Shown here: one piece after another, positions 1 through 7,273 of the stretch | Numbering within the stretch: position 1 is the stretch's first letter | Layout of the letters: the number at the start of each line of letters is the position of its first letter | DNA from: an uncultured Agathobaculum sp. | Lineage (GTDB): Bacteria > Bacillota > Clostridia > Oscillospirales > Butyricicoccaceae | Reading direction: 5' to 3' | NCBI RefSeq assembly: GCF_944380985.1 | Contig: NZ_CALWJJ010000013.1 | Span: 1 to 36,261, forward strand | DNA length: 36,261 nucleotides | Notes under the pieces: model-generated | What the model was told of the DNA's origin: nothing | The model's database searches: none | What the model saw: only the letters and a program-made list of their open reading frames with translations | Position numbers and translations under genes: made by a program

Positions 1-76
1 GCTGGTGTAGCTCAGTTGGTAGAGCAGCTGATTTGTAATCAGCAGGTCGGGGGTTCAAGTCCGTCCACCAGCTCCA
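1..76 (+). tRNA. tRNA-Thr (anticodon TGT)
   Basis: The sequence folds as a complete cloverleaf. The 7-bp acceptor stem pairs 1-7 with 66-72, base 73 is the discriminator, and CCA is encoded at 74-76. The anticodon stem 27-31/39-43 closes a 7-base loop with TGT at 34-36, which reads the threonine codon ACA. The T-arm carries the usual GGTTCAA. The gene starts at the first base of the window, so more tRNA genes may lie upstream. Confidence 0.97.
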
Positions 77-107
77 TTGTTTTTCCGGACAGGCGAAAAT
101 TGCATAT

Positions 108-192
108 GGGAGGTTTCCCGAGTGGCCAAAGGGAACAGACTGTAAATCTGTCGTCTATGACTTCGGTGGTTCGAATCCACCACCTCCCACCA
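108..192 (+). tRNA. tRNA-Tyr (anticodon GTA)
   Basis: This is a class II tRNA of 85 bases with a long variable arm. The acceptor stem pairs 108-114 with 182-188, followed by the discriminator A and an encoded CCA at 190-192. The loop at 140-146 holds GTA at 142-144, which reads tyrosine codons. It lies 31 bases after tRNA-Thr and shares its terminator, so the two are probably one transcript. Confidence 0.97.
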
Positions 193-201
193 GTTGCGAC
201 A

Positions 202-226
202 AGCACTCCGTTTGGGGTGCTTTTTT
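202..226 (+). terminator. Rho-independent terminator of the tRNA pair
   Basis: An 8-bp stem (AGCACTCC with GGGGTGCT, one T-G pair) closes a GTTT loop and is followed by six T residues, ten bases after the CCA end of tRNA-Tyr. Confidence 0.85.
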
Positions 227-319
227 ATGTTCATTTTTTATTGAAAAAGCTGATTGGATAGGCTGACTCAGGCAATGTGACACAGGATAGTAACAGATAA
301 TTTATAAAAAAATTTGCCA

Positions 320-341
320 CTTCGTTGTTAAAACAACGGAG
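320..341. promoter_or_regulatory. Palindromic candidate operator upstream of hcp
   Basis: CGTTGTT at 323-329 and AACAACG at 332-338 are perfect inverted repeats around a 2-base centre. Bases 320-321 and 340-341 also pair. It sits about 100 bp before the hcp start, the only sizeable palindrome in that gap. It resembles a compressed Rex-type (TTGTTAA) site but lacks the usual Rex spacing, and it is not the CRP/FNR-like HcpR signature. The regulator is therefore unassigned. No convincing sigma-A promoter could be placed nearby. Confidence 0.4.
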
Positions 342-437
342 CGGCAGCCTGCACTGTATTATATTGAATATCAGAAAGCGAAAGCCGACAAAAGAGCGGG
401 ATGTTCTCGCTTACCGTATTACATGAGGAGGAGAAAA

Positions 438-2081
438 ATGGAATACAAGATGTTTTGTTATCAGTGCCAGGAAACAGCTGGCTGCACAGGATGCACCCAG
501 TCTGGTGTATGTGGTAAGAAGCCGGAGGTTGCGGCGATGCAGGATCTGCTGGTCTATGTGACCCGTGGTCTTGCTGCAGTAGCCAACCGCATGCGGCAGG
601 AGGGGAAAGAGCCCTCGGCCGAGATCAATCATATGATTACCCTTAATCTGTTTATTACGATCACCAATGCAAACTTTGATAATGAGGCGATTATCAACCA
701 GATCTCCAAAACGCTGCGTGTAAAGCAGGATTTGCTTGGCCAGGTCAGCGCGCCGGAGACGCTGCCCGAAGCGGCGCGCTGGAATGCGCCGGAGTCGGAG
801 TTTGCGGCTAAGGCTGCACAGGAGAGCGTTGTAAGCGAGAGCAACGAGGACGTTCGCTCTCTGCGTGAGCTGATTACATACGGTGTCAAGGGCCTGTCCG
901 CCTACACCAAGCATGCGAACGCGCTACTCAAAGAGGACAGCGAGGTCGACGCATTTCTGCAGCGCGCGCTTGCCGCGACGCTTGATGACAGCCTGACCGT
1001 GGACGAACTGACCGCGCTCGCGCTTGAGACCGGCAAATATGGCGTACAGGGCATGGCGCTGCTGGACAAGGCCAATACCGAGGCATATGGCAATCCTGAA
1101 ATCAGCCGTGTCAATCTTGGCGTTGGCAGCAGGCCCGGTATCCTGGTTTCCGGGCACGATCTGCACGACCTGGAGATGCTGCTTGAGCAGACCCAGGGCA
1201 CGGGTGTGGATGTCTACACCCACTCGGAGATGCTGCCGGCCCACTACTATCCCGCGTTTAAGAAATATCCTAATTTTATCGGTAACTATGGCAATGCGTG
1301 GTGGCAGCAGAAGGATGAGTTCGAGGCTTTTGGCGGCCCAATTCTGATGACCACCAACTGCATTGTACCGCCTCCGGACAGCTATAAGGATCGGATGTAC
1401 ACTACGGGTGCGGCGGGCTATCCTGGCTGCAAGCATATCCCTGGCGAAGTCGGCGAGAAAAAGGACTTCTCCGCGCTGATCGAGCATGCTAAGTGCTGCG
1501 CACCGCCGCGTGAGCTGGAGCAGGGTGAGATCGTCGGCGGCTTTGCCCACGCACAGGTGCTGGCGCTGGCTGACAAGGTTGTTGATGCGGTCAAGTCGGG
1601 TGCGATTAAAAAGTTTGTGGTCATGGCAGGCTGCGACGGACGCGCCAAGAGCAGAACTTACTACACGGAATTTGCCAAAGCGCTGCCGAAGGATACGGTG
1701 ATCCTGACCGCAGGCTGCGCGAAGTACAGGTACAATAAGCTTGATCTGGGCGACATCGGTGGAATTCCGCGCGTGCTTGACGCAGGCCAGTGCAACGATT
1801 CCTACTCGTTGGCGGTCATCGCGCTTAAGCTTAAAGAGGTGTTCGGCCTGAACGATGTAAACGATCTGCCGATCGTGTATAATATTGCGTGGTATGAACA
1901 GAAGGCGGTTATTGTGCTGCTGGCGCTGCTGTACCTTGGCGTCAAGAACATCCACCTTGGTCCGACGCTTCCGGCTTTCCTCAGCCCGAATGTAGCCAAA
2001 GTGCTGGTAGATCAGTTCGGCATCTCCGGCATTGGCACGGTTGAGGACGACCTCAAGCTGTTCTTCGGCGAGACCGCCTGA
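438..2081 (+). CDS. hcp: Hydroxylamine reductase / hybrid-cluster protein, class I
   Basis: A 547-residue protein of the normal Hcp length. Near the N-terminus Cys7, Cys10, Cys19 and Cys25 give the C-x2-C-x8-C-x5-C spacing of class I Hcps from anaerobes, which hold a [4Fe-4S] cluster there and a hybrid Fe-S-O cluster deeper in the fold. Later Cys-containing motifs ([22 protein letters not shown]) fit hybrid-cluster ligation. The family reduces hydroxylamine in vitro and is thought to reduce nitric oxide and relieve nitrosative stress in the cytoplasm. The start is ATG 438, because GGAGG at 427-431 lies 6 bases before it; an in-frame ATG at 423 would put that ribosome site inside the gene. The gene is monocistronic, without the hcr reductase partner, which is common in clostridia. 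Control is probably through the palindrome at 320-341. Confidence 0.97.
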   Translation: MEYKMFCYQCQETAGCTGCTQSGVCGKKPEVAAMQDLLVYVTRGLAAVANRMRQEGKEPSAEINHMITLNLFITITNANFDNEAIINQISKTLRVKQDLLGQVSAPETLPEAARWNAPESEFAAKAAQESVVSESNEDVRSLRELITYGVKGLSAYTKHANALLKEDSEVDAFLQRALAATLDDSLTVDELTALALETGKYGVQGMALLDKANTEAYGNPEISRVNLGVGSRPGILVSGHDLHDLEMLLEQTQGTGVDVYTHSEMLPAHYYPAFKKYPNFIGNYGNAWWQQKDEFEAFGGPILMTTNCIVPPPDSYKDRMYTTGAAGYPGCKHIPGEVGEKKDFSALIEHAKCCAPPRELEQGEIVGGFAHAQVLALADKVVDAVKSGAIKKFVVMAGCDGRAKSRTYYTEFAKALPKDTVILTAGCAKYRYNKLDLGDIGGIPRVLDAGQCNDSYSLAVIALKLKEVFGLNDVNDLPIVYNIAWYEQKAVIVLLALLYLGVKNIHLGPTLPAFLSPNVAKVLVDQFGISGIGTVEDDLKLFFGETA

Positions 2082-2131
2082 CCGAACCTGGGGCGTTTTG
2101 AGGCGACAGGCGCTGCCGCTATGATAGACTG

Positions 2132-2174
2132 AATAAGGGCGCGTTACCCAAATGGGTGACGCGCCCTTATTTTT
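2132..2174 (+). terminator. Rho-independent terminator of hcp
   Basis: A long stem pairs AATAAGGGCGCGT (2132-2144) with ACGCGCCCTTATT (2159-2171). The hairpin continues inward through ACCC/GGGT and is followed by a T-run. It is 50 bases past the hcp stop. Confidence 0.9.
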
Positions 2175-2377
2175 GCAGCAGGCAACGGCCTGAAGGTCTA
2201 TGGGGAGTATAAAAAGCCTGGCAAAAGCGTACTGCTTTTGCTGACCCTTGTGTCAAGAACACATAAATCTTTGCCATCCAGCGCAGACATTGTTACGGCA
2301 GGCATTGGATGATCGGATTGATTTGCGCCATGATGGAAACGCGAAAGGTGCAAATACGGTCACGATGGTATATTACC

Positions 2378-2411
2378 CAAAAAGAGAGGCTGCGCTTTTG
2401 CACAGCCTCTC
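2378..2411 (-). terminator. Rho-independent terminator of the 3D-domain gene
   Basis: On the minus strand GAGAGGCTG and CAGCCTCTC (2403-2411 and 2384-2392) form a 9-bp stem followed by five T residues, 14 bases past the stop codon at 2426. Confidence 0.88.
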
Positions 2412-2425
2412 ATATTCAGTTCAGA

Positions 2426-3079
2426 TCAACCAAGCAGATAAACATTTGCGCTCTGTACGCCCAGTTCGTATGCCCTGCTGTGGGAAGAAACCAGAATGTC
2501 AATCTTGTTGTTTCTTACGGCGCCGCCGGTGTCCTCGGCAATGAATACGCCGTAACCCTCAACATATACGCGGCTGCCCAGCGGGATGATAGACGGGTCA
2601 ACTGCGATCGTACGGCCTTCGGTTGGGGTGGTGCCGGAGGCGGTCTTCGCACCGGCCACACCGTTGCACACGGCGCACGGGCAGTAGAAAGTAAGCTTAT
2701 AATTGCCCAGCGGCTTGGCATTTGCCTTAATCATATCGCTTGCCAGCAGCGAAGAGGAATATGAGACTGTTTTCGCCGTGACCGGATCGGTCAGCAGTTT
2801 GCTGTAAGCGGCTTTCTTTGCAGCTTCAGCTGCCGCCTTGGCTTTGGCTGCCGCCTCGGCTTTTGCTTTGGCCTCGGCCTCAGCTTTTACCTTGGCGAGT
2901 GTCTGTGCGGCGGTGGTGATCTGGTCGGAGGTGAGAACCGTACCGACCGAAGAACTGAGGTTAGAAGAGAGCACCGCTACCGGCTGCTCGAGCGCTGCCG
3001 CGCTGACCGAAGCCACTGCGTTTACTACCAGTGCTGCGGCAATCAGCTTGGATGCATGCTTTCGCAGATAATGAGACAT
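2426..3079 (-). CDS. Secreted 3D-domain cell-wall protein
   Basis: A 217-residue protein with three parts. Residues 1-28 are a signal peptide with a basic start and an alanine-rich hydrophobic core ending near SVSAAA. Residues about 60-92 are a Lys/Ala/Glu-rich low-complexity helix, likely a coiled-coil spacer. The C-terminal ~90 residues are a 3D domain (named for three aspartates) with LTFYCPC, TIAVDPSIIPLGSRVYV, EDTGGAV and IDILV. This domain is found in YabE/YocH-type proteins and resembles the MltA lytic transglycosylase barrel, so a role in peptidoglycan remodelling is likely. Whether this copy is catalytic cannot be told from sequence. The start fits AGGAGTG upstream. The gene has its own promoter and terminator. 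Confidence 0.9.
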   Translation of the reverse strand: MSHYLRKHASKLIAAALVVNAVASVSAAALEQPVAVLSSNLSSSVGTVLTSDQITTAAQTLAKVKAEAEAKAKAEAAAKAKAAAEAAKKAAYSKLLTDPVTAKTVSYSSSLLASDMIKANAKPLGNYKLTFYCPCAVCNGVAGAKTASGTTPTEGRTIAVDPSIIPLGSRVYVEGYGVFIAEDTGGAVRNNKIDILVSSHSRAYELGVQSANVYLLG

Positions 3080-3170
3080 TTGTGTTACACTCCTAAAATC
3101 ATGGTGAAAACCTGCGTGGAACGCAGCATCGGATGTTACCGATTTGTTTTCGTGCTGTTACTGTTTTGTT

Positions 3171-3192
3171 CTCGATCTGTTTCCGATCTGTA
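3171..3192 (-). repeat. Short tandem repeat in the leader of the 3D gene
   Basis: Read on the minus strand, ACAGATCG occurs twice at an 11-base period immediately downstream of the -10 box. Looser copies (ACAGTAACAG, AACAAATCG) follow as far as about 3130. The leader also holds a 6-bp hairpin (CTGCGT/ACGCAG, 3112-3126). It does not match the c-di-AMP riboswitch often found before cell-wall hydrolase genes. The function is unknown. Confidence 0.4.
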
Positions 3193-3196
3193 ACTT

Positions 3197-3225
3197 ATGA
3201 TACTGTATGTCAGCAAATTTGTCAA
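3197..3225 (-). promoter_or_regulatory. Sigma-A promoter of the 3D-domain gene
   Basis: The minus strand has a perfect -35 box TTGACA (3220-3225), a 17-base spacer and the -10 box TATCAT (3197-3202). It predicts a leader of about 110 bases before the start codon at 3079. Confidence 0.82.
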
Positions 3226-3273
3226 ATGGTTTTTATGGATTTTGTATATATTGCATAATAAGTATTATGTCGA

Positions 3274-3395
3274 ACAAGTTTCTCAGTATATTCGTTGGAA
3301 AAAAACGGCCAATTTAGTAGATAAATGGGTAGGATGAGGAATGCAAGGGTAACAAAAAAATTTTTAACGAATATCCTTGATATAGAAAAACTTGT
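3274..3395. repeat. Imperfect inverted repeat, 122 bp, AT-rich
   Basis: The outer arms ACAAGTTT (3274-3281) and AAACTTGT (3388-3395) pair exactly. The inner arms TATTCGTT (3289-3296) and AACGAATA (3366-3373) also pair exactly, but the spacing between outer and inner arms differs on the two sides (7 and 14 bases). A-runs follow the inner arms. It could be a decayed miniature element or a folded RNA. There is no transposase and no clear target-site duplication. The region holds no convincing gene on the minus strand. Confidence 0.35.
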
Positions 3396-3421
3396 AATTT
3401 TATGCACGTTCAAGGAAAACC

Positions 3422-3547
3422 GTGTGGAAAAGACGGGTACGAAAATGTATGTGCCAGGGGGTGCGCGGTTACGATACCTATCAGGAAAAACTGAAAGCCG
3501 GTGAAGGCCGCCTGAGCCGCAAAAATATCTTTACACATGCTGTCTAA
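3422..3547 (+). CDS. Possible small basic protein, 41 residues
   Basis: A short reading frame starts at GTG 3422, preceded by AAGGA (3412-3416) at 5 bases. An internal ATG at 3449 would give 32 residues. The product begins MWKRRVRKC and ends RLSRKNIFTHAV. It is strongly basic, has two cysteines two residues apart, and has no signal peptide or membrane segment. Codon use (GGT, CTG, GGC, CGC) is like that of the neighbouring real genes and unlike the AT-rich DNA just upstream. I do not recognise the family. It may be a real small protein or the tail of a lost gene. The rnjA promoter overlaps its end. Confidence 0.35.
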   Translation: MWKRRVRKCMCQGVRGYDTYQEKLKAGEGRLSRKNIFTHAV

Positions 3548-3558
3548 TATGGTAATCT
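3530..3558 (+). promoter_or_regulatory. Likely sigma-A promoter of rnjA
   Basis: TTTACA (3530-3535) and TAATCT (3553-3558) are separated by 17 bases, with TG one base before the -10 box. Transcription from here would give a leader of about 200 bases. A small GC hairpin (CCCC/GGGG near 3576-3590) follows. Confidence 0.5.
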
Positions 3559-3743
3559 ATATTATAAGTGTTTACACCCCAAGTAGGGGATAGGCTGTAT
3601 GTACGCGGCGAAATCGGGCTGTGGCACAGCAATTATTTGTTTTCATAAAGGCAGAGGAACGGGATGGCCGATCTGTCTTTGCATCCTGCGGACGATGTAC
3701 CGTGTGGAGAATAGTAAGCATAATATAACATCTCATTTGTACA

Positions 3744-3768
3744 AAGGAAAGTGATAATGCAATTATGA
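3744..3768 (+). promoter_or_regulatory. Ribosome site with a 3-codon upstream ORF overlapping the rnjA start
   Basis: AAGGAAA (3744-3750) lies 6 bases before an ATG at 3757. That ATG opens a frame of only three codons (Met-Gln-Leu) whose TGA overlaps the rnjA ATG at 3765 as ATGA. The ribosome site is better placed for the mini-ORF (6 bases) than for rnjA (about 14 bases), so rnjA may be translated by re-initiation. Confidence 0.4.
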
Positions 3769-5423
3769 AAGAAAAACTGAAGATTATACCGCTTGGCGGC
3801 CTCAATGAGATTGGCAAAAACATGACCGTGTTCGAGTACGGAAACGACATGGTGGTCGTTGACTGCGGCGTGGCTTTTCCCGATGACGACATGCTGGGCG
3901 TTGACCTGGTTATCCCGGATACGACCTACCTCAAGCGCAACCTGAACAAGCTGCGCGGTTATCTGATCACGCATGGCCACGAGGACCACATCGGAGCCAT
4001 TCCCTATGTGCTGCGCGAATGCAATGCCCCGGTTTACGCCACGCGCTTGACCTGTGGCATTATTGAAACCAAGCTCTCCGAGCACAGGATGCCGCAAAGG
4101 GTGAAGCTCAACCATGTGCGCGCAGGCGATACGATCAAGCTGGGTTGTTTCAAGGTTGAGTTCATACACACCAATCACTCGATCGCGGATTCGGTTGCGC
4201 TTGCGATTACGACGCCGCTCGGTACCATCCTGCATACGGGCGACTTTAAAATCGATCTGACGCCGGTATCGGGCGAGATGATCGATCTGGTGCGTCTGGG
4301 AGAGCTGGGTAAAAAGGGCATTCTGGCGCTGATGAGCGATTCGACGAATGTCGAGCGGCCAGGCTATACGCCAAGCGAGAAGATTGTGGGAAAGTCGCTT
4401 GAAAAATTTATTATGGAGAGCGATCAGCGCATCATTATTGCTACCTTTGCCTCCAACGTATCGCGTTTGCAGCAGATTCTGGATATTGCTGCTAAAGCTG
4501 GCCGCAAGGTTGCGGTATGCGGCCGCAGCATGGAGAAGATTTCTAAGGTTGCGAGCGAGCTGGGTTATCTGAACGATCGTGGTAAGGTAATGATCGACAT
4601 CTCTGAGATCAAACGCTATGCGCGCAGCCAGCTGATCATTGTGTCCACAGGTTCGCAGGGCGAGACCATGTCCGCGCTGTACCGCATGGCATATGGCAGC
4701 CACAAGCAGGTAGAGGTCAATGCCGGCGACCGCATTCTAATTGCAGCATCCGCCATCCCGGGCAATGAAAAGTCGATCAATAATATGGTAAATGAGCTGT
4801 ACCGCCTGGGCGCGGAAGTGATTTACGATCGCTCGGCGGCGATCCATGTTTCCGGCCACGCCTGCCAGGAGGACCTCAAGCTCATGCTTGGCCTATGCAA
4901 GCCCAAGTATTTTATCCCCATACACGGCGAATACCGTATGCTGGAGCTTCACGCATCGCTTGCACGTGAGATGGGTGTCAGCCCCAAAAATATTTTGATC
5001 ACCGAGATCGGCCGTCCGGTCGAGATCGGCGAGAACTCCGCGCGGCTGGGCAATCCGGTGCCCTCCGGCCGCCTGCTGGTGGACGGACTTGGCATCGGTG
5101 ACGTTGGCACTGCGGTGCTGCGTGACCGAAAGCATCTATCTGAAGACGGCCTGCTGGTCGTTGTCGTTACGGTTGATGCGACGACTGGCGTTGTCATCGC
5201 AGGACCGGACATCGTCTCCCGCGGCTTTGTATACGTTAAGGAGGCCGAGGCGCTGATGGAGGAGCTGCGTAGTATTTCTCAGTCGGCACTTGATCGCTGC
5301 GCGGTTGATAATCGCCGCGACTGGAATAGCCTCAAGTCCGCCATCAAGGGCGACCTGAGCGATTATCTGTTTAAAAAGACCAAACGCAGCCCGATGGTGC
5401 TGCCCATCATTATGGAGATTTGA
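3765..5423 (+). CDS. rnjA: Ribonuclease J
   Basis: A 552-residue protein, the usual length for RNase J1 (about 555). The N-terminal metallo-beta-lactamase domain has HGHEDH at 70-75, the signature for binding two zinc ions, and a later TGDFKIDLTP motif. The beta-CASP domain follows, with HVSGHA and IPIHGEYR metal/phosphate motifs, then a C-terminal dimerisation and KH-like region. The enzyme acts in the cytoplasm as an endonuclease and 5'-to-3' exonuclease in mRNA turnover and rRNA/tRNA maturation. Only one copy lies in this window, so whether there is a J2 partner is unknown. The gene stands alone between its promoter and a strong terminator. In several bacteria RNase J autoregulates, which makes the odd start context at 3744-3768 notable. 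Confidence 0.96.
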   Translation: MKEKLKIIPLGGLNEIGKNMTVFEYGNDMVVVDCGVAFPDDDMLGVDLVIPDTTYLKRNLNKLRGYLITHGHEDHIGAIPYVLRECNAPVYATRLTCGIIETKLSEHRMPQRVKLNHVRAGDTIKLGCFKVEFIHTNHSIADSVALAITTPLGTILHTGDFKIDLTPVSGEMIDLVRLGELGKKGILALMSDSTNVERPGYTPSEKIVGKSLEKFIMESDQRIIIATFASNVSRLQQILDIAAKAGRKVAVCGRSMEKISKVASELGYLNDRGKVMIDISEIKRYARSQLIIVSTGSQGETMSALYRMAYGSHKQVEVNAGDRILIAASAIPGNEKSINNMVNELYRLGAEVIYDRSAAIHVSGHACQEDLKLMLGLCKPKYFIPIHGEYRMLELHASLAREMGVSPKNILITEIGRPVEIGENSARLGNPVPSGRLLVDGLGIGDVGTAVLRDRKHLSEDGLLVVVVTVDATTGVVIAGPDIVSRGFVYVKEAEALMEELRSISQSALDRCAVDNRRDWNSLKSAIKGDLSDYLFKKTKRSPMVLPIIMEI

Positions 5424-5486
5424 GGAGTTGCGAAAAAAACGCACCCTATATACGTTTTCATAATAAAGTATATCGAAAGAAGAAAA

Positions 5487-5535
5487 AAGCGTGTGTGCAG
5501 CCTGGTAACTGCGCACACGCTTTGATTTTTTATTA
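5487..5535 (+). terminator. Rho-independent terminator of rnjA
   Basis: AAGCGTGTGTGCAG pairs with CTGCGCACACGCTT over 14 bp (one T-G pair) around an 8-base loop, followed by a T-rich tail. Confidence 0.88.
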
Positions 5536-5559
5536 TTATAAAGTACTTATTTGCAGGAG

Positions 5560-5595
5560 AAAAAGCGGCGCGCCGTGCCTTGGGGCACAGCGCGC
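5560..5595 (-). terminator. Rho-independent terminator of the MgtC/PfkB operon
   Basis: GCGCGCCGTGCC (5568-5579) pairs with GGCACAGCGCGC (5584-5595), with one C-A mismatch. On the minus strand the stem is followed after three bases by five T residues (5560-5564). It lies about 30 bases past the PfkB stop and faces the rnjA terminator. Confidence 0.75.
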
Positions 5596-5622
5596 TGGAA
5601 ATATGCAAGGATATTAAGGAAA

Positions 5623-6504
5623 TTAGTAAAACATTTTCATATATTCGAGCACATCCTGCCGTGTGCCGCGGAAGGGGCCGGGCGTCTCCATTTTGAGTGA
5701 GACCAGGGCGGTGCAGTAGCGTAGCGCCTGCTCAACATCGGCATGCTGACGTTCGGTGATATAACCGGCAAAAGTAGTATCGCCTCGGCCGGTGCGGCCG
5801 GACAGATTGCGCGCCTTGATCGGACAGGTGTAGATGCGTGCGCCGTCAAACGCGAGCACCTCGGTGTTATGCGTAATCAGCACCTCTTTTGCGCCCCATT
5901 CATGCAGCAGGCGTGCGGCGGCGGCGCGATCAGTCAGGCCCGTCATGATCTCGGCCTCGGCCGCGTCGGTCTTGAGATAGTCTATAATCGGCAGATAGCG
6001 TCTCTTTTCCACCCAGTCGTGAAAAGCCATAGACTTGTCCGCCTCGACATGGCGTAGCATGCACTGCACGTCCAGTGCAACCTTGCCGTGCTGCGCGGCC
6101 TGCTCGAGCAGTTTACCGTCAAAATCGCCGTAGACCAGGCCGGCGAAGTGGTAGACGGCGGTCTGAACATCCGGCAGCTCATCAAAGCGGAACGGGTCGC
6201 ACACGCCAAGCGAGGTGCATTGCCGTTTCTCCTTATCCGCAGTGAAGTACTGGTTGCGGATCGAGCAGGTGTGCGCCGACGGCTTCCAGTACAGGTCGGC
6301 ATGGATGCCGGAAAAACGCTCGGAAAGATCTGCTTCATCCGGATTGAGCTTGCAGAAGATTGCGGTCTTAGCGCCGCTGCCTGCGGCGGCAAAGCCCGAA
6401 GCGACAACTGCACCACCTACCTCCTGACGCGCATTGCCGAGGTGGTCAATATTATGGTCAAGCGAGACTGGACCGATCACCATTACATCATATGTTTTGT
6501 CCAT
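5623..6504 (-). CDS. PfkB-family carbohydrate kinase
   Basis: A 293-residue protein of the ribokinase/PfkB superfamily. The N-terminal VMVIGPVSLDHNI and VGGAVVASGFAAAGSGAKT match the first signature. The C-terminal SGRTGRGDTTFAGYI matches the second, with Asp242 as the catalytic base and the GRGD anion hole at 239-242. These enzymes phosphorylate sugars, nucleosides or similar alcohols with ATP in the cytoplasm. The substrate cannot be told; the lid region is short and cysteine-containing. It is the last gene of a minus-strand operon behind two MgtC-type genes, 64 bases from the nearer one. A good ribosome site (AGGAG, 6535-6539) lies about 30 bases before the start codon with a GC hairpin between, and no in-frame start lies closer. 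Confidence 0.88.
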   Translation of the reverse strand: MDKTYDVMVIGPVSLDHNIDHLGNARQEVGGAVVASGFAAAGSGAKTAIFCKLNPDEADLSERFSGIHADLYWKPSAHTCSIRNQYFTADKEKRQCTSLGVCDPFRFDELPDVQTAVYHFAGLVYGDFDGKLLEQAAQHGKVALDVQCMLRHVEADKSMAFHDWVEKRRYLPIIDYLKTDAAEAEIMTGLTDRAAAARLLHEWGAKEVLITHNTEVLAFDGARIYTCPIKARNLSGRTGRGDTTFAGYITERQHADVEQALRYCTALVSLKMETPGPFRGTRQDVLEYMKMFY

Positions 6505-6513
6505 TTTTTGTTC

Positions 6514-6539
6514 GCGCGCCGGTGCAGCGCGCTACTCCT
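6514..6539 (-). promoter_or_regulatory. Hairpin between ribosome site and start of the PfkB gene
   Basis: On the minus strand AGGAG (6535-6539) is followed by a 6-bp GCGCGC/GCGCGC hairpin with a 7-base loop (6514-6532) and then an A-rich stretch before ATG at 6504. Folding would bring the ribosome site to a normal distance from the start; the unfolded form would leave them too far apart. Confidence 0.45.
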
Positions 6540-6568
6540 TTCTTTTTTCATTGCAGGGGAAGGAGCGC

Positions 6569-7261
6569 TTATAGCTCTTCGGCGGACACCACGCCGTCAA
6601 TCATGCTGACGCGCTCAAGCAGCTCTTTGACGCTACAACTTTTGTTCAGGCGCAGTGAGAAGATCGCACAGGCGTGATGGCCGGCAGTTCCCTTGGCACG
6701 CACAACCTCCATGTTTTGCAGTTTGAGGCGGGATACCCGAAACAGGTATAGCACGCGCTCAAGGCATGCCTTGTCGCTGTATTCCATATAGAGATTGATT
6801 TCGGGCGCATGATCGAGAATGCGATACTCAAGCCCGGAAAAATACATTTCAGCCAGCAGTACGATCACGGTTCCGCACAGTCCGCCCTCGTAAAAGCCCC
6901 CGCCAAGCGCCAGGCCGATGATAGCGGCAGCCCATAGGCCTGCTGCGGTGGTCAGACCCTTGACGCGCTGCTGCCGCGTGACGATGATCGTGCCCGCGCC
7001 AATAAAGCCAATGCCTGCGATGACCTGCGCGCCGAGGCGCGCCATATCGGTATAATAGTGCATATTAAGGTAGAGGAACTGGCTGGTCATTGTAGTCATG
7101 CAAGCGCCAAGGCAGATCAGGATATGCGTGCGGAAGCCAGCAGGGCGGCGTTTATACGCGCGCTCCAGCCCGATTAGACCGCCGCAAAGCACGGAGAGCA
7201 GCATGCGAATGGTGACCGAGAGCATCGTGATGTCACGCACACCGTCAAATATGGATAACAT
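6569..7261 (-). CDS. MgtC/SapB family membrane protein (second copy)
   Basis: A 230-residue protein. The MgtC motif GLERAYKRRPAGFRTHILICLGA follows the first membrane helix (residues about 10-28). Further helices come at about 55-100, including a QVIAGIGFIGAGTI segment and a glycine-rich VKGLTTAAGLWAAAIIGLALGGG segment. The cytoplasmic C-terminal part resembles an ACT-like fold. MgtC proteins affect ATP synthase and growth in low magnesium or acid in pathogens; in commensals the role is not settled. ATG 7261 is chosen because AGGAGGTG lies 7 bases before it. It follows its paralogue by 12 bases and is about half identical to it by eye in the membrane part. Confidence 0.9.
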   Translation of the reverse strand: MLSIFDGVRDITMLSVTIRMLLSVLCGGLIGLERAYKRRPAGFRTHILICLGACMTTMTSQFLYLNMHYYTDMARLGAQVIAGIGFIGAGTIIVTRQQRVKGLTTAAGLWAAAIIGLALGGGFYEGGLCGTVIVLLAEMYFSGLEYRILDHAPEINLYMEYSDKACLERVLYLFRVSRLKLQNMEVVRAKGTAGHHACAIFSLRLNKSCSVKELLERVSMIDGVVSAEEL

Positions 7262-7273
7262 CGCACACACCTC

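Larger units (their letters stand above)
2082..2425. other. Gap between the convergent hcp and 3D genes
   Basis: This 344-base gap holds the two opposing terminators. Between them, a perfect 8-bp hairpin with a 5-base loop (GCAAAAGC/GCTTTTGC, 2221-2241) lies next to a second small hairpin (TGTGT/ACACA). Neither has a T-run and no promoter stands out. One plus-strand frame before the hairpin reads as coding-like but has no start or ribosome site. I see no gene. Confidence 0.4.

Noticed and set aside
16..261. 81-codon frame through both tRNA genes
   Set aside because: The stretch is fully explained by two tRNAs and a terminator.
924..1955. Long open frame of 343 codons antisense to hcp
   Set aside because: It lies wholly inside hcp on the other strand, has no ribosome site, and its product has no recognisable domain. 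Long antisense frames are common opposite GC-rich genes.
3080..3196. c-di-AMP riboswitch before the cell-wall 3D gene
   Set aside because: Such genes often carry one, but the conserved sequence blocks are missing and the leader is too short.
3222..3413. 63-codon minus-strand frame with a hydrophobic stretch
   Set aside because: It is AT-rich with no ribosome site, it covers the inverted repeat, and it starts upstream of the 3D promoter. The hydrophobicity follows from T-rich codons.
3633..4703. Open frame of 356 codons antisense to rnjA
   Set aside because: It is a shadow of rnjA codon structure, with no family features and no promoter.
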